Origin: Phaeosaccion multiseriatum
Taxonomy: Eukaryota; Ochrophyta, other classes
Length of the DNA stretch: 64,000 nt
NCBI GenBank assembly: GCA_965112735.1
Contig: OZ218955.1
Span: forward strand, 4,030,001-4,094,000
Reading direction: 5' to 3'
Position 1 is the stretch's first letter; the number at the start of each line of letters is the position of its first letter. The notes below the pieces were generated by a model. That model saw only the letters and a list, made by a program, of their open reading frames with translations. It made no database searches and had not been told where the DNA came from. This document shows positions 39,216 through 49,703 of this stretch, piece by piece. The position numbers were made by a program, and so were the translations under genes.

Positions 39216-39866
39216 GGCTTTACTATCCCCAGCGTCCCGTCCTCGCTGCCGCGCTGCTGAAGGCGCTGGAATGTGCTTTCTCCCCCCCCCAGCTAAGCTC
39301 CCTCCAGGGGACTGGCCGCAGCCGACCCCAAAAGAGTTGACTGCGAGGCGGCCAGGAAAGCACAGCAGCGCGGCTAGCAACCTGTCATTGGCTGGCTTAG
39401 AGCACAGGAGACGAGCCTGCAACAAGGACGTAAGCTTGATCTCGTCGTTCCCGCCCCTTGCCAACTCTCCAAATAGGGCCGGCGGCAGCCCGGAAAGAAG
39501 AGGAAAAAAGGTCGAGCCGCTTACCCTCCCTCGTTTCCGCGTTTCTGTAAGGGATTTCGTGAGTGCTTTGGTCTATAGCTACAGTCTTCAAAGGATGGTT
39601 GTTGTAGAGGAGTTCGGATCGGCGGGACATCCAGTGCCATCCATCCTAAGAGTAAAACTGCGTCTAAAGGGGGAAGGGGGCTTTGGAGGATATACGTTTA
39701 TTTGATGGCAGAGGGTCTTCATGGGTAGGCTCCACCGAGGAGACGGAGGAGGGCGATCTTCGCCTCCGATTATACCAAGTCTCGCCTCCCATTAGACCAG
39801 GTCTCGTCCTTCCTTGTATTCTGTTCGTTTAAATTGAGAGGGTCACGCTCCATCGACTGGAAGGCC
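39216..39866. promoter_or_regulatory. Divergent intergenic region between UBC12-like gene and polyamine oxidase
   Basis: 651 bp between start codons. On the minus strand the UBC12-like frame stays open to 39464, so part may be coding for an N-terminal extension. The rest presumably holds two 5' UTRs and promoters. No core promoter motif is convincing. Confidence 0.4.
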
Positions 39867-42800
39867 ATGCGCGTTATCAATGTGGATTGCATCATCGTCG
39901 GCGGAGGGATCGCTGGGCTCAGTGCAGGAAACACTCTGCAGCGGACCATCGGTGCCACGGGCATGGCCTTGGAGTATTTAGTTCTCGAGGCGGGAGACCG
40001 ATGGGGTGGGAGAGTACACACCCATCCCAGGGCCAAGGGGGTGGAGCTGGGGGCTCAGTGGCTGCACGGGACGGAAGGCAGTCCGCTGTTCGACTTCCTC
40101 GTGGAGGAGGGCGTGTACAGCGGCCACGACGCCTTCGTCAACGGAGACGAGCACGAGCAGGTGCGTGTGTTGCGGACGCCTAGTGGGTCACGGTGCTGTT
40201 TCTGCTGCTCCTGCCAAACGGCGGGCGGGGGGGGGGGGCGGGCTATGGCTTCTGTACTGTCCACTTCATTTCTTCTTGAGACTCCACTGCGAAACATGTT
40301 TGTCGAAGGACAAGTCTCTCCCTCTCTTTTTTTTTTTTTTTTATTAAGTCACTTGCCCTCCCACCACCAACAGAAACTCTTACTTCGGCCTCTGGTGGAC
40401 ATCGAAAATCGACGAGGTAAGGTGCGAGTGAAGATCGAGGGAAGGGATGTCAGCAGTCTTTCTCTTTCTTCTACCCTCTCTGTCTCCTCCCTCCCTCCCT
40501 CTCCACTCTCTCTCTCTCTCTCCTAGCCCCTCATTGCTCTCCTTCCCACGGACTTCCGATATGCCCGTATGCCCTCCTCAGGCGACGGAGAGCTTGTGTG
40601 TCCCGAGCTGCTGCACGAGACCAAGTGGGCGTGGGACGAAGCTGTAGAGGCTCTCGATAGCGTCGCCAGCGGTGGGGGGCAGCAGGAGATGGCGCCAGAC
40701 GCGCCGCTCGGGCCATTCCTGAGGGAACGGGTGGCGCAAACGCTCGGCAGGGAGCCTGACCCGAGTGAGTGGGTTGGAAGAGGGCGTGGGACAGGGGAAA
40801 ACTGAGGGCGGGACGGAGCGTCTTTCTTCCTCTCTCCTTCACTGACGCTGGTGCTCCGTCCCCCCTGTGACTCCCCCTGTGTGGTAGGCATCCTCGGCCA
40901 CCTGGAGAGGTGGCAGTGCTCTGTGGAGGGCTGCGCGAGCCTTGACGACGTGTCTCTCGCGGCGTACAAGAGCTACAGAGAGCTCGAGGGGGGACACGTG
41001 CGTGTGCCGGGTGAGCAAAGGGAGGTGGGCTGAGTGAGGGACAAAGGGGGGTTGGGGCGTGGGGGGCATGCAAGGGCATATCGATCGGTCTCTCCTGAGT
41101 GCGAAATGCAGCGAGGCATGTAGTTGTCCTCATCCTCAGCCGGCCTCCTGTTGTTCGCGCCCCTCCCCTATCACACGCATTTTATACCCCACGCATCCCA
41201 GGGGGCTTCTCGAGAGCGGCGGACGCCCTTGCGTCCAAGCTGCCCGCAGAACGAAAGCTCCTCCGCCACGAGGTGCACAAGATCCGCTGGGGCGGCACGG
41301 GGGGGGGGATGGCAGTGGATAGGGAGGAGGGCAGTTACGGCCCCGTAGAGGTGCACTGCCGCTGCCCGAGGAGGAGAAGAAGCAGGGGAGGAGGCGGTGA
41401 GCAACACGAGGTCGAAGAAGAGGAGGGCGAGGAGGAGGTGGTGTTCACCGCTGCGCACGTGATCGTGACGGTGAGCTTGGGAGTGCTCAAGGCGCAGGGG
41501 AGGGAGTGGTTCGAGCCGCCGCTGCCGAAGGAGAAGGTAAGTAAGTCAGTAAGTAAGTGAAATGGTGCTACTGCTCGGCCCCTCCCCTCTCGCTCTTCAC
41601 TCTCTGTCTGTCTTTTCTCGTCTCGCTGTCTCTGCCCCCGCTCCCCCCCCCACTCTCTCTCTCTGTGTGTGTGTCACACACGCCCACACTAACTGTATAC
41701 ATGCGCTCCTTCACCCCACCATATTCCTGTCTCAGTCACCCCACCACCCCCCTTGTCTCATTCTTACCCTACCTTCTCCCCTCTATGTCTCGGTTGATCT
41801 GTGCTCACTGCCTTATGGTCGACACCTCCATTCTGCCGTCATGGACGTATGGCCGGCCCCGCTCAGCTCAGCGCCATCGACAGGATGGGCTTTGGCAGCG
41901 TCGATAAGGTGTTCGTGCAGTGCTCTCGGAGCGAAGCAGTTAGCGATGCAGCATCACCAGCAGCAGTTGGGGATACAGCAGGTGCGAGCAGTCGCCTGTA
42001 AGTCTGGACTCGACGACAGCGTCTCTGACCTTTGACCTCTGACCAGAGCTTCCCGCCCTCTCCTGCGCCGTCTTGCCCCCTCCCGCCCAGGGAGGAAGGG
42101 CGCAATTGGCGGTTCAGGAGGGAAGGTCAGCGCAAACGTGGCTTTGTTCCGGCCCACCAACTTGAAGTCCAACTTCACGACCGACTTGAAGGATTCCTCC
42201 TCCTCCCCCTCGGCCCCTAAACCTAACGCCCCCGTGTCATCAGTGCAGACAACAGGGCAGACAGGGCAGACAGTCGGGGCCGGGACTGCACACTCCTCTC
42301 TAACCGTCGAAGGAGAAGAAGGAGAAGGAACAGCTGCCCCCTCCGCGTGGACGGATGGCGTGGGCAGCTTCCTGCGCGAGGAGAGCCCTGGGGAGCCTTC
42401 CTTTATGGTCAGTTGGCTTGCAGGAGAGGCGGCCGAGCGAATGGAACAGACCTCCCTAGAGGTGCGTATATAAACTCGTTGCGTATGTGACTGGTGAGGC
42501 TGAGCCTCTGTGATCTGTAACTGCCGTTCCCAGAGGGAGATGCACTGCCTCTGAGAGGGCTGAGGGCTTGGTGGTGTTCGAAGTGTTCGGCTGTTCAGGG
42601 TTGCTTGTTCTCCCTCTCTTGACTTGATATAGAAATGAGTCTACCGCTACACGCTCTCCCGGCGCCTCTCTCTTGCCTCTGGACGGGGCATTGGCAGTAA
42701 CGCACAACCCCTCCACCCTTCCCCTAACCTCCCCTCGGCTGTGGCTGTGTACAGGACATTGGGCGTGATTACACCGCCCTCCTTGAGCAAAGCACGGGCG

Positions 42801-43787
42801 GAGACAAGTGGGCCTTGGGCGCTCCCTCCGCCTGCACAATGCAGCAGAACCCCCCTCTAAAGGGGGAACTCCCGTCTCCCCCTCTGGAGGCGGTGCTGCG
42901 GTCGTCTTGGGCGTCGGACGAGCGCTTTCGGGGCTCTTACTCCTTCATCAGCCGGGCCTCCTCCGTTCAGGACATCCACGAGCTGCAAGCGCCTCTCCCG
43001 GGGGGCAGCGGGGAGGAAGAGCAGCTCATCCCGCGTGTGCTCTTTGCAGGTAGGACTCGCTGATGGGATGCGTGTATGGGCATGCGTGCGTGCGTGCGTG
43101 CGTGTTTGTGGCAGAGATGGTGGTAGATGGTGGTAGGCAAGAAGATGTCCCCTCCCTGCCCCAATGATGTAACCCCCTCCCGTCGTCCCTCTCCTCCTCT
43201 GGCCAGGCGAGGCCACCCACCCTTCCTTCTTCAGCACCACCCACGGGGCCTTTGCCAGCGGCCAGCGGGAGGCTCGAAGGGTTCTGGCGGTGTTTGGAAG
43301 CAAGGTGCGTCTGTTTGGGTCCCGTGCTTGCTCTGCTTGGGGCTCTTGCTGGACGCACGGACAAAGTCTCAGGCGCAGCAGGATTTTGTTGAGGGCGGAC
43401 TGGACCTACAGGGGCGAGGGACCTACAGGGGCGAGGGACCTACAGGGGCGAGGGGTGCCGCTTTCCTTCTCATTCGCTGCCGACTTCCATCTCTCGGCCT
43501 CACCCCCCCTTCCGCCCTCGCTGCCGGCCGGGTCGCTTTGCCGCAACCCCCCTTCCCGCCCGCCTCTCTGTCTGCCTGTCCAGGATGCAGTTGCTGCCTC
43601 TACCGGTGCTGCTACCGCTGCAGCAGGAGCTCCAGCGGTATCACCAACTGCTGATGCTACCGCGGGGGAGAGTACGTCGATGGCGGATGACAGAACAAAA
43701 GAAGGGGGAGAAGAGCGCTCAGGAAAAAAGACTGCGTTACTATTAGACAGTGCAGATGGCATAAAGGGAGAACGAAGTAAAAAATGA
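39867..43787 (+). CDS. Flavin polyamine/spermine oxidase-like protein
   Basis: The family oxidises spermine or N-acetylpolyamines with FAD, giving an aldehyde and H2O2. The start is ATG 39867 (MRVINVDCIIVGGG). The FAD Rossmann motif VGGGIAGLSAGNTL is followed by VLEAGDRWGGRVHTH and ELGAQWLHG. Later blocks match spermine oxidase in order: DDVSLAAYKSY, GGFSRAADALASKL, HVIVTVSLGVLKAQ, PPLPKEK, AIDRMGFGSVDKVFV, MVSWLAGEAA, RVLFAGEATHPSFFSTTHGA. Exons: 39867-40160, then either 40374-40416 plus 40582-40764 or one exon 40527-40764, then 40888-41010, 41202-41536, 41867-41981, 42091-42461, 42755-43049, 43207-43304, 43584-43787; 686 or 690 residues. It has low-complexity inserts and an Ala-rich, then charged, tail. 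No clear PTS1 (ends SKK). Substrate is not proven. Confidence 0.9.
43402..43452. repeat. 17-bp tandem repeat, three perfect copies
   Basis: GGACCTACAGGGGCGAG three times in the last intron of the polyamine oxidase gene. Confidence 0.93.
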
Positions 43788-43940
43788 GAAAACAACCAGA
43801 CCCAATATAAACCCGCGCCGCCCCTTGATGTAGCTTTTGATCTGGGCACTCTTCCTACTCAGCTTCTTGCCCCGACCCCCTGAAGAGAGGAAGCGAGAGA
43901 GAGAAAAAGAGCGAAAAATAGAGGGGGGAGACGACACAAG

Positions 43941-46694
43941 ATGCCAAAGCGCAAGCGGGCTGCTCTCAAGCCCAACGCTGGCCGCTCCGTGCGGAGGCCT
44001 GATTCCACGGGGGAATCAGGGGTTCCCGCGGCGATGGGGCTCCGCTTGACGCCCGAGCTTCTCAGCCTGTTCCAACAGGACGCAGAGGAGGATGGCTTGG
44101 GAACCTCGGGATCATCAGACGACGAGCAGCAGGGAGAGCAGGGGAAAGGGCGGAAGAAGCAGAGCCTGGCGGTCAGCGTGTCCTTCAATGCCTCGGGTAC
44201 GTGATTTTTTCTTCCTCTACTGCTACTCTGTGCCTGCCTGCTCCCCTCTCCCTCGCTCTCTTCTCTCCGACGCCCTCGCTTCCCTTCTCCCCTCCCTCAA
44301 GTCCCTCAATGACGAGACCTAATTGTCCTGCGCTCTGCCCTGCCCCCTTCAGGAGTACCCATTCTGGAGGTGAACGGCAAGGCCTATCCTCTTCAAGTGA
44401 GCTCTGAGGTGCCCTCCCGCGTGCAGGTGTACGAGGAGAGCCCAGACGGCAAGTCGCTGCAAGAGGTGGCCAACGTGCACCGCAAGCTCATCGTGCAGCA
44501 GGTGAGAGGGAGTGGACACGTTTTTTAAGATTGGCTTGCTCTGTCTACATCTACTTCCCCTGTTGAGGGGGAGCGGCTCACGTGGCCCTGCTTCAGTGTG
44601 CAACCATCCATATCCGGCACCCAAATTGTGCCCCCCGCTGGAGTGAACACCCTTCACCCCCGCGCCTTCCTCTTGAATCAACACCCTTCACCGTCGGCAG
44701 GGGCAAGCCCCCTGGCCCGATCGATCTTCTGACCCGCGCCCCTGTCCTTGGTGCCTCATCTTCCCACCTCAGGACCTCGACGAGAAGAAGAAGAAGGCCA
44801 TGCGCACCAAGACCAGCGAGGCCAGAGCGGGCCGCGACGCGCAGACGCTGCGCCAAGTGAAGGACGGCGGAAAGAGCACCCGCACCAGCAGCAGTCCCCG
44901 CCACGCGCTCAGCTTACTGGCAGCAGACAGAGACGGAGACAGAGACGGAGACGGGCTCCCGCCGCCCCCCCCCCTCGGTGCGAGAAAGAAGGCGTTGGAG
45001 GCGAACTCTGCGCAGGGCGGCAGCGGGGGTGGAGGGGGTGGAGGGGGCGGCGGAGGCAGTGGCAAGAAAAGGAAGCTTGCCTGCGGAGGGGTGTCAGGGG
45101 GGGCAGCGGGATCGGCAGCATCAGTGGTGTCAAGCCCCCCCTGCGCGGTGCACTTTCGGACGGTGCGCGTGACGGGCTTCACTGTGCGCACGACATACGA
45201 CTCCTACCACCAGGACCTCCTCGACTTCTTCCGCTCCCTGCCCATCGACAAGAAGGTGTGTGTGTGAGAGAGACAGAGGGAGCGAGTGGGGGTGAGTGTG
45301 CGAGAGAGAGCTGTATGGGCACTGCTTGGAGGGGAGGGGAGGGGAGGGGAGGGAGATGGCCACGGCTTGGAGAGGAGGGGGGTGGAGGGGTGGCCCGCCC
45401 TGCCTTGACTATGGCGCGTTCCTTCCACTATGGTGCGCCGCTGCTGTCCCACTTTGCACAAAGTGACGGTGGCTGTGTGACCAACTGCTGTGGATGTACT
45501 GTACGCAGGTGGGTATCATGGTGCCCTTCGGCGTGAAGGACCGCCGCGAGGAGGCGGGCGTGTGTGTTGGGCCGCAGCGGAGGGGAGAGTTCCTCGTGGC
45601 CTTCACCACTCTTGAAGCCGCGCAGCTCGCCGTGAAGAGGAGGTGAGAGGGAGGCAGAGAGGGAGAGGGAAAGGGAGACAGAGAGGGATGGAGACAAACA
45701 AGAGAGGGAGAGACAGAGAGAGATAGGTACAGACAGACATACGGACAGAGAGGGGGGTGCCATTCCCTTCTTGCAGGTGCAGGGCACGCACTTGGTGCAC
45801 TTTTGTATGCTTGCCTTTCCCTCCCTCTCTCCCCCTCTCTCAGTGCCATTCTCTCTCTCTCTCCCTCCATCTCGTTGTGTCCTTAGCAAGGAGGGCGTGC
45901 TGTACACGAGCAAGAGCGGCGAGCGGAGCAAGCGCAAGAACGTAACCGTCCGCGTGGCCTCAGTGTTCCAAGCGCAGGACGCAGTGCGCTTCGCCCCCCG
46001 CCTGTCCCCCGGCCAGACTCTGCCGCAGCTTGCCGCATCCATCACACCGCACCTGCCCCTGGGACTGCTTGGACACGCCGACGTGCGTGCGTGCGTGTCG
46101 GGATGGGCGGCGCTGGCCAAGTCCATCATGCTCGGGCAGGGCCCTCCCGCTGTGTACGTGAAGGTACTCACTGCCTCCCATGGGGCGGGCTTCAAGGAAA
46201 GCGATCCACGCAGTGTTGGTAGTAGCAGCAGTAGCGCTGGCAAGAGTGGACAGGACAAGGATGAAGGGGCGGAGGGAGCGGAAAGACGGGGCTTGGAGGA
46301 GCACATGCGGCGGCTCGACTCGGCTCTTCTCCTGCTCAAGGTACGGCAGCAGGCGCAGCAGCACCAGCAGGAGCAGCAAGGGCACCACAAGCCGGCCAGT
46401 AGCAGCAGCAGTAGCAGGGCCAGCAGCAGCAGGACCAGCTCCGCTTGGAGGAGGGCAGGCGCAGCAAAGGCCAGCGGCGGAGACGAGCCCAGCGAGGAGG
46501 AGAAGGCGGCGGAGAGGGCCCGGGCCGAGTCCAAGGCCAACATCAAGGCCCTCGGGTTCGCCATTCAGCTCGTCGACAAGGCCCGCTACGTGCTGGCCAA
46601 CACAGTGAGGTGCATGCGGAGGGAGGAGGTGGTAAAGGAAGCCGCAAAGCGAGCTGCAACGCAAGCTGCAAAGCAAGCTGCGCCGGGCACTTGA
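43941..46694 (+). CDS. Uncharacterised basic, probably nuclear protein
   Basis: I do not recognise this gene. Five exons join in phase: 43941-44196, 44353-44501, 44773-45255, 45509-45642, 45887-46694; 1,830 nt, 609 residues. The N-terminus is strongly basic (MPKRKRAALKPNAGRSVRR), like a nuclear localisation signal. A folded-looking segment spans exons 3-5: VHFRTVRVTGFTVRTTYDSY, LLDFFRSLP, GEFLVAFTTLEAAQLAVKRS. Its beta-alpha-beta pattern is compatible with a degenerate RRM, but RNP1 and RNP2 are not clear. Linkers are Gly-, Ser- and Gln-rich. The C-terminus (AERARAESKANIKALGFAIQ and following) is helical and Ala/Lys-rich. It lies 154 bp downstream of the oxidase on the same strand and converges on eS24. 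Confidence 0.68.
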
Positions 46695-47114
46695 GCGCCG
46701 CTGCGCAAGGGGAAAGGAGCAAAGTCGAGGTGTCTGGAGAGGAGAGGAGGCGTTTCCATCTTCGGATGAGGCCGCCTGTCTCTCGTCGCCGTTGGACTTG
46801 TTAGTAGTACAATGTACATGTACAGCACCACCTGTGCCTCTCCCTTGGCGCAGACCAGCGAGAGGTGGGGTAGGATGTTGCAGTTTCAGCAGCATATATA
46901 TCTGCCGCTCTCTCATGTGCCCACCCCCCCTTCTCTGCGTCTAGGGCCGCGAGAGGACTCCTCCGGGAAACGCTCCGGCAGCGTTTCCTTCTCGGAGAGC
47001 CTTGCCTTACCGCCCAGTCCTCCCTACTGTACACACACCGACTGTAGTTTTTATCTGAGCTGTATTTTAAGTGTCAAGAGAGCGAAAAGCACCACCGGAG
47101 CATCCGGAGCATGC
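46695..47114. other. Convergent 3' intergenic region (basic protein and eS24)
   Basis: 420 bp between stop codons of convergent genes. Contains a short AT-rich patch (46897-46904) and T-rich stretches near 47048-47070 but no AATAAA on either strand. No gene seen. Confidence 0.4.
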
Positions 47115-49403
47115 TTATTTGGCAGCCTTCTTGGCCTTGTGTCGGGCCACGCGGCGTCCACTGCGGGGGGGCGGGCGGACATGAGTCGGTCGAGACGAGA
47201 GGGGGGGGGGGGGTAGGTGGGGCGTCAGAATCGGTGCAGAACTGCAGGGCACTTGTGAAAAGGGAGTAGTGTGATGGAGACACAACCTCCCACCCCCCCC
47301 CCCCCGCTCCAACACTCGCATGACAAAGGTGTCTCTGAGTTCCCCCTCTGGGGCGGGGCCCAGCCACTGTGCCCTCATACTCACGTTCCCCGAATCTTGA
47401 GCCCGCGGTTCTTGGCCTCCTTCATTTGCTTTCGCGACGTCTCCTTCTTCTCGAGCAGCCCCTGGCGGATCAGGCGGTACTTGGGCTGTGAAGAGAGAGG
47501 GATGGATGGCAGTCAATGGAGGAGGCAAGACGGACAGACGGCAGTTAGGTGACAGTGATGCAATGTGGATGGAAGTAGAGAGACGGGCACAAGTGGGGAG
47601 GGAGGGACTTGCGCCTCAAAGCATCCGTCATCAACCGCTGTCGCAAGACTCACGCCGGTGTGAGGAGCCCATGTACTATGTCAACAAAAGAAATCGAAGG
47701 GCCCTGCCCCTGCCCCTCCTATCTAATATCACTGGCTCACCTCGAACTTCTTAGCGTCCTCCACGGTGTCGTAGATGAGGCAGAAGCCCGTGCTCTTTCC
47801 TCCTCCGAAGGCCGTCTTGAAGCCGTACAGCACCACCGCGTTCTGGTCCTTCACGTTCTTCTGCTTCTGCTCACATCGCATCCCAATACACCCACAGTGA
47901 GGTAGAGAAGCGAGGCAAAGACGCGAGAAACGTCCAACAAAAGAGGGGAGGGGGTGAGAAGCCGCGACAGAGGGGGGGGGGGGGACCGCCGTCCGCTTCA
48001 GAGGGAGACGCGGCCAACGCGGAGCGGGACATCGGCCAAAAAGGCCGTCCACGAATCTGAAAGCGCTTCGGCTCTGTGCATACGCCCTGTGCATGGCCTG
48101 CCCATGGCCTCTGTGTTTGTGTAATGAGGCCCAAAGTGGCGCCTTCTTTCCGTCCACCCTGTGTCCCTTTCGGGACCCTCTTTCCCGCCCCCTGCGACAA
48201 TGCTCCTTCCTGCCGTCTGTGCCGTCTGTGTCGCATATCCACTCAGCTAATCGTGAGCTGAACTCCTTCCCCTTCACCCTGCCTGTCTGCGGTCTGTTGC
48301 CTGGTGTGTCCACTCCTCACAGGGGGGGAGGGTCCCCAATGCCAACAGTGCTCAGCCTCAGCCCCCCCTCAAGCACCGAGCGGCACAGGGCTACAAGAGA
48401 TTTGGCCCATCGCCGCAAACATACACACGCACACGCGCGCACGCACTGACCTTGGCCATCAGCTCCTGGAGCTCCGCCTTTGGTACGTTCGCCCTGTTGG
48501 GGTGGATGATGTCCACGCACTGGGGAGGGGGGCGGGCAAGGGGGGAGGGCAGACGCGAGGCAGCATACGCAAAGAGGAGGGAGCAAAATAGGTCAGAGAC
48601 GTGCGCTGTCGAAGGCGTGAAGGCCAGTCAGGCCTGTCGGGTCTCCCCTCCGACAGCCGCAGCACACGAAGAGGGGACGACGCTCTGGAGTCTCCAGAGC
48701 CTTCCAGGCCAAGGGAAAGTCTATATCACAGTGCTGAAGTGCTGCCGGGGCTGCTTGTGCCGCGATATCCAGAGCTGCATGGCGTTGGGTAGCTTATCAG
48801 ATCACTCCCACACAGGGGTCCCGGGTCGAGCACATCCGAATCACACGGGAAGCCCAACCAAACCCCCATTGGGATCGACCTCTAGCACAGCCCACCCGCC
48901 TACTCACTGCCAGTACCGATAGAGGGAGCAGCGACGACGACTAAATGGGGCGGACAACCGCCCCGAGTCTAAGTCTAGCCTGCTGCTCCTGCTGCTGCTG
49001 CTGACTGCGGCTCGGCAGCTCCCTCTGACTTCGTAGCAGCAACGGCCACCCAAAGACACCGCATAGTGGAGGCCCGTCTGGCAAGGCACCAGCACCACAC
49101 AAACACCACTCTGACTGCTCTGCTCTTCCCTGCTGGTGCTGCTCCCCCTCTTCCCATCAATAACGTGCTCCTCCCTCGCTGGTGCTGCTGCTGCTGGAGC
49201 CACTACTGCGTCCAGATCAGTCAGGTTCCCACCCAGAGACGGAGCAGAAGTAGCAAGAGCAGCAGCCGCAGCGGTACCGCAGCAGCGCTCTTCCTGGTGT
49301 GGTCAAACCCTCAGCATAGCGTCCTTACCATCTGCCTCCTGGCGAGGAGAGCATTGCGAATGAACTTGCGGGTCCGAATCGTGACAGGGGCCTTGTCCGC
49401 CAT
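47115..49403 (-). CDS. RPS24: 40S ribosomal protein eS24
   Basis: A structural protein of the small ribosomal subunit. Exons 5'->3': 49403-49329, 48519-48451, 47866-47741, 47485-47385, 47160-47115; 417 nt, 138 residues (human about 130). Sequence is conserved along its length: [88 protein letters not shown], then a basic tail. Exon 3 has a tandem acceptor (GAGCAGAAGCAG): starting at 47860 instead of 47866 removes Lys-Gln. The first intron is long for this window (809 bp). Divergent from the kinesin, 300 bp between start codons. Confidence 0.96.
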
Positions 49404-49703
49404 TGCTGCTGCTCTGGAGGGGTAAGGGGGGGGGGATGTCAGTGGATAGGGGGGTGGTTGGCTGGAATGAAGCGCTCTCTCTCACCTGCTCCTTAACAAA
49501 TTAGCTCTGCCACCGATCAGAGGCCAACCCCGGGGGCACAATCTGGTGGCTCATCCCGGCTCGGAGCCATACAGTTTCGGAAAAACATTTTCCGCCCAAA
49601 AAAAGAAAATAAGCCTGCGCCAACAGAGAGAGAGGGAGGCCGACACGTAGATAGAGAATGGAAAAGCAGTCTTTTCTGTCGTACAGCAGGTAGGTAGGAT
49701 ACC
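49404..49703. promoter_or_regulatory. Divergent promoter region between eS24 and the kinesin
   Basis: 300 bp between start codons. Holds both 5' UTRs. An A-rich patch at about 49576-49612 is the only obvious compositional feature in an otherwise GC-rich region. Function is inferred from orientation. Confidence 0.4.

Noticed and set aside
40160-40581. Exact exon structure in the second part of the oxidase
   Set aside because: Two splice solutions keep frame (40374-40416 plus 40582 onward, or 40527 onward). I report both and choose neither.
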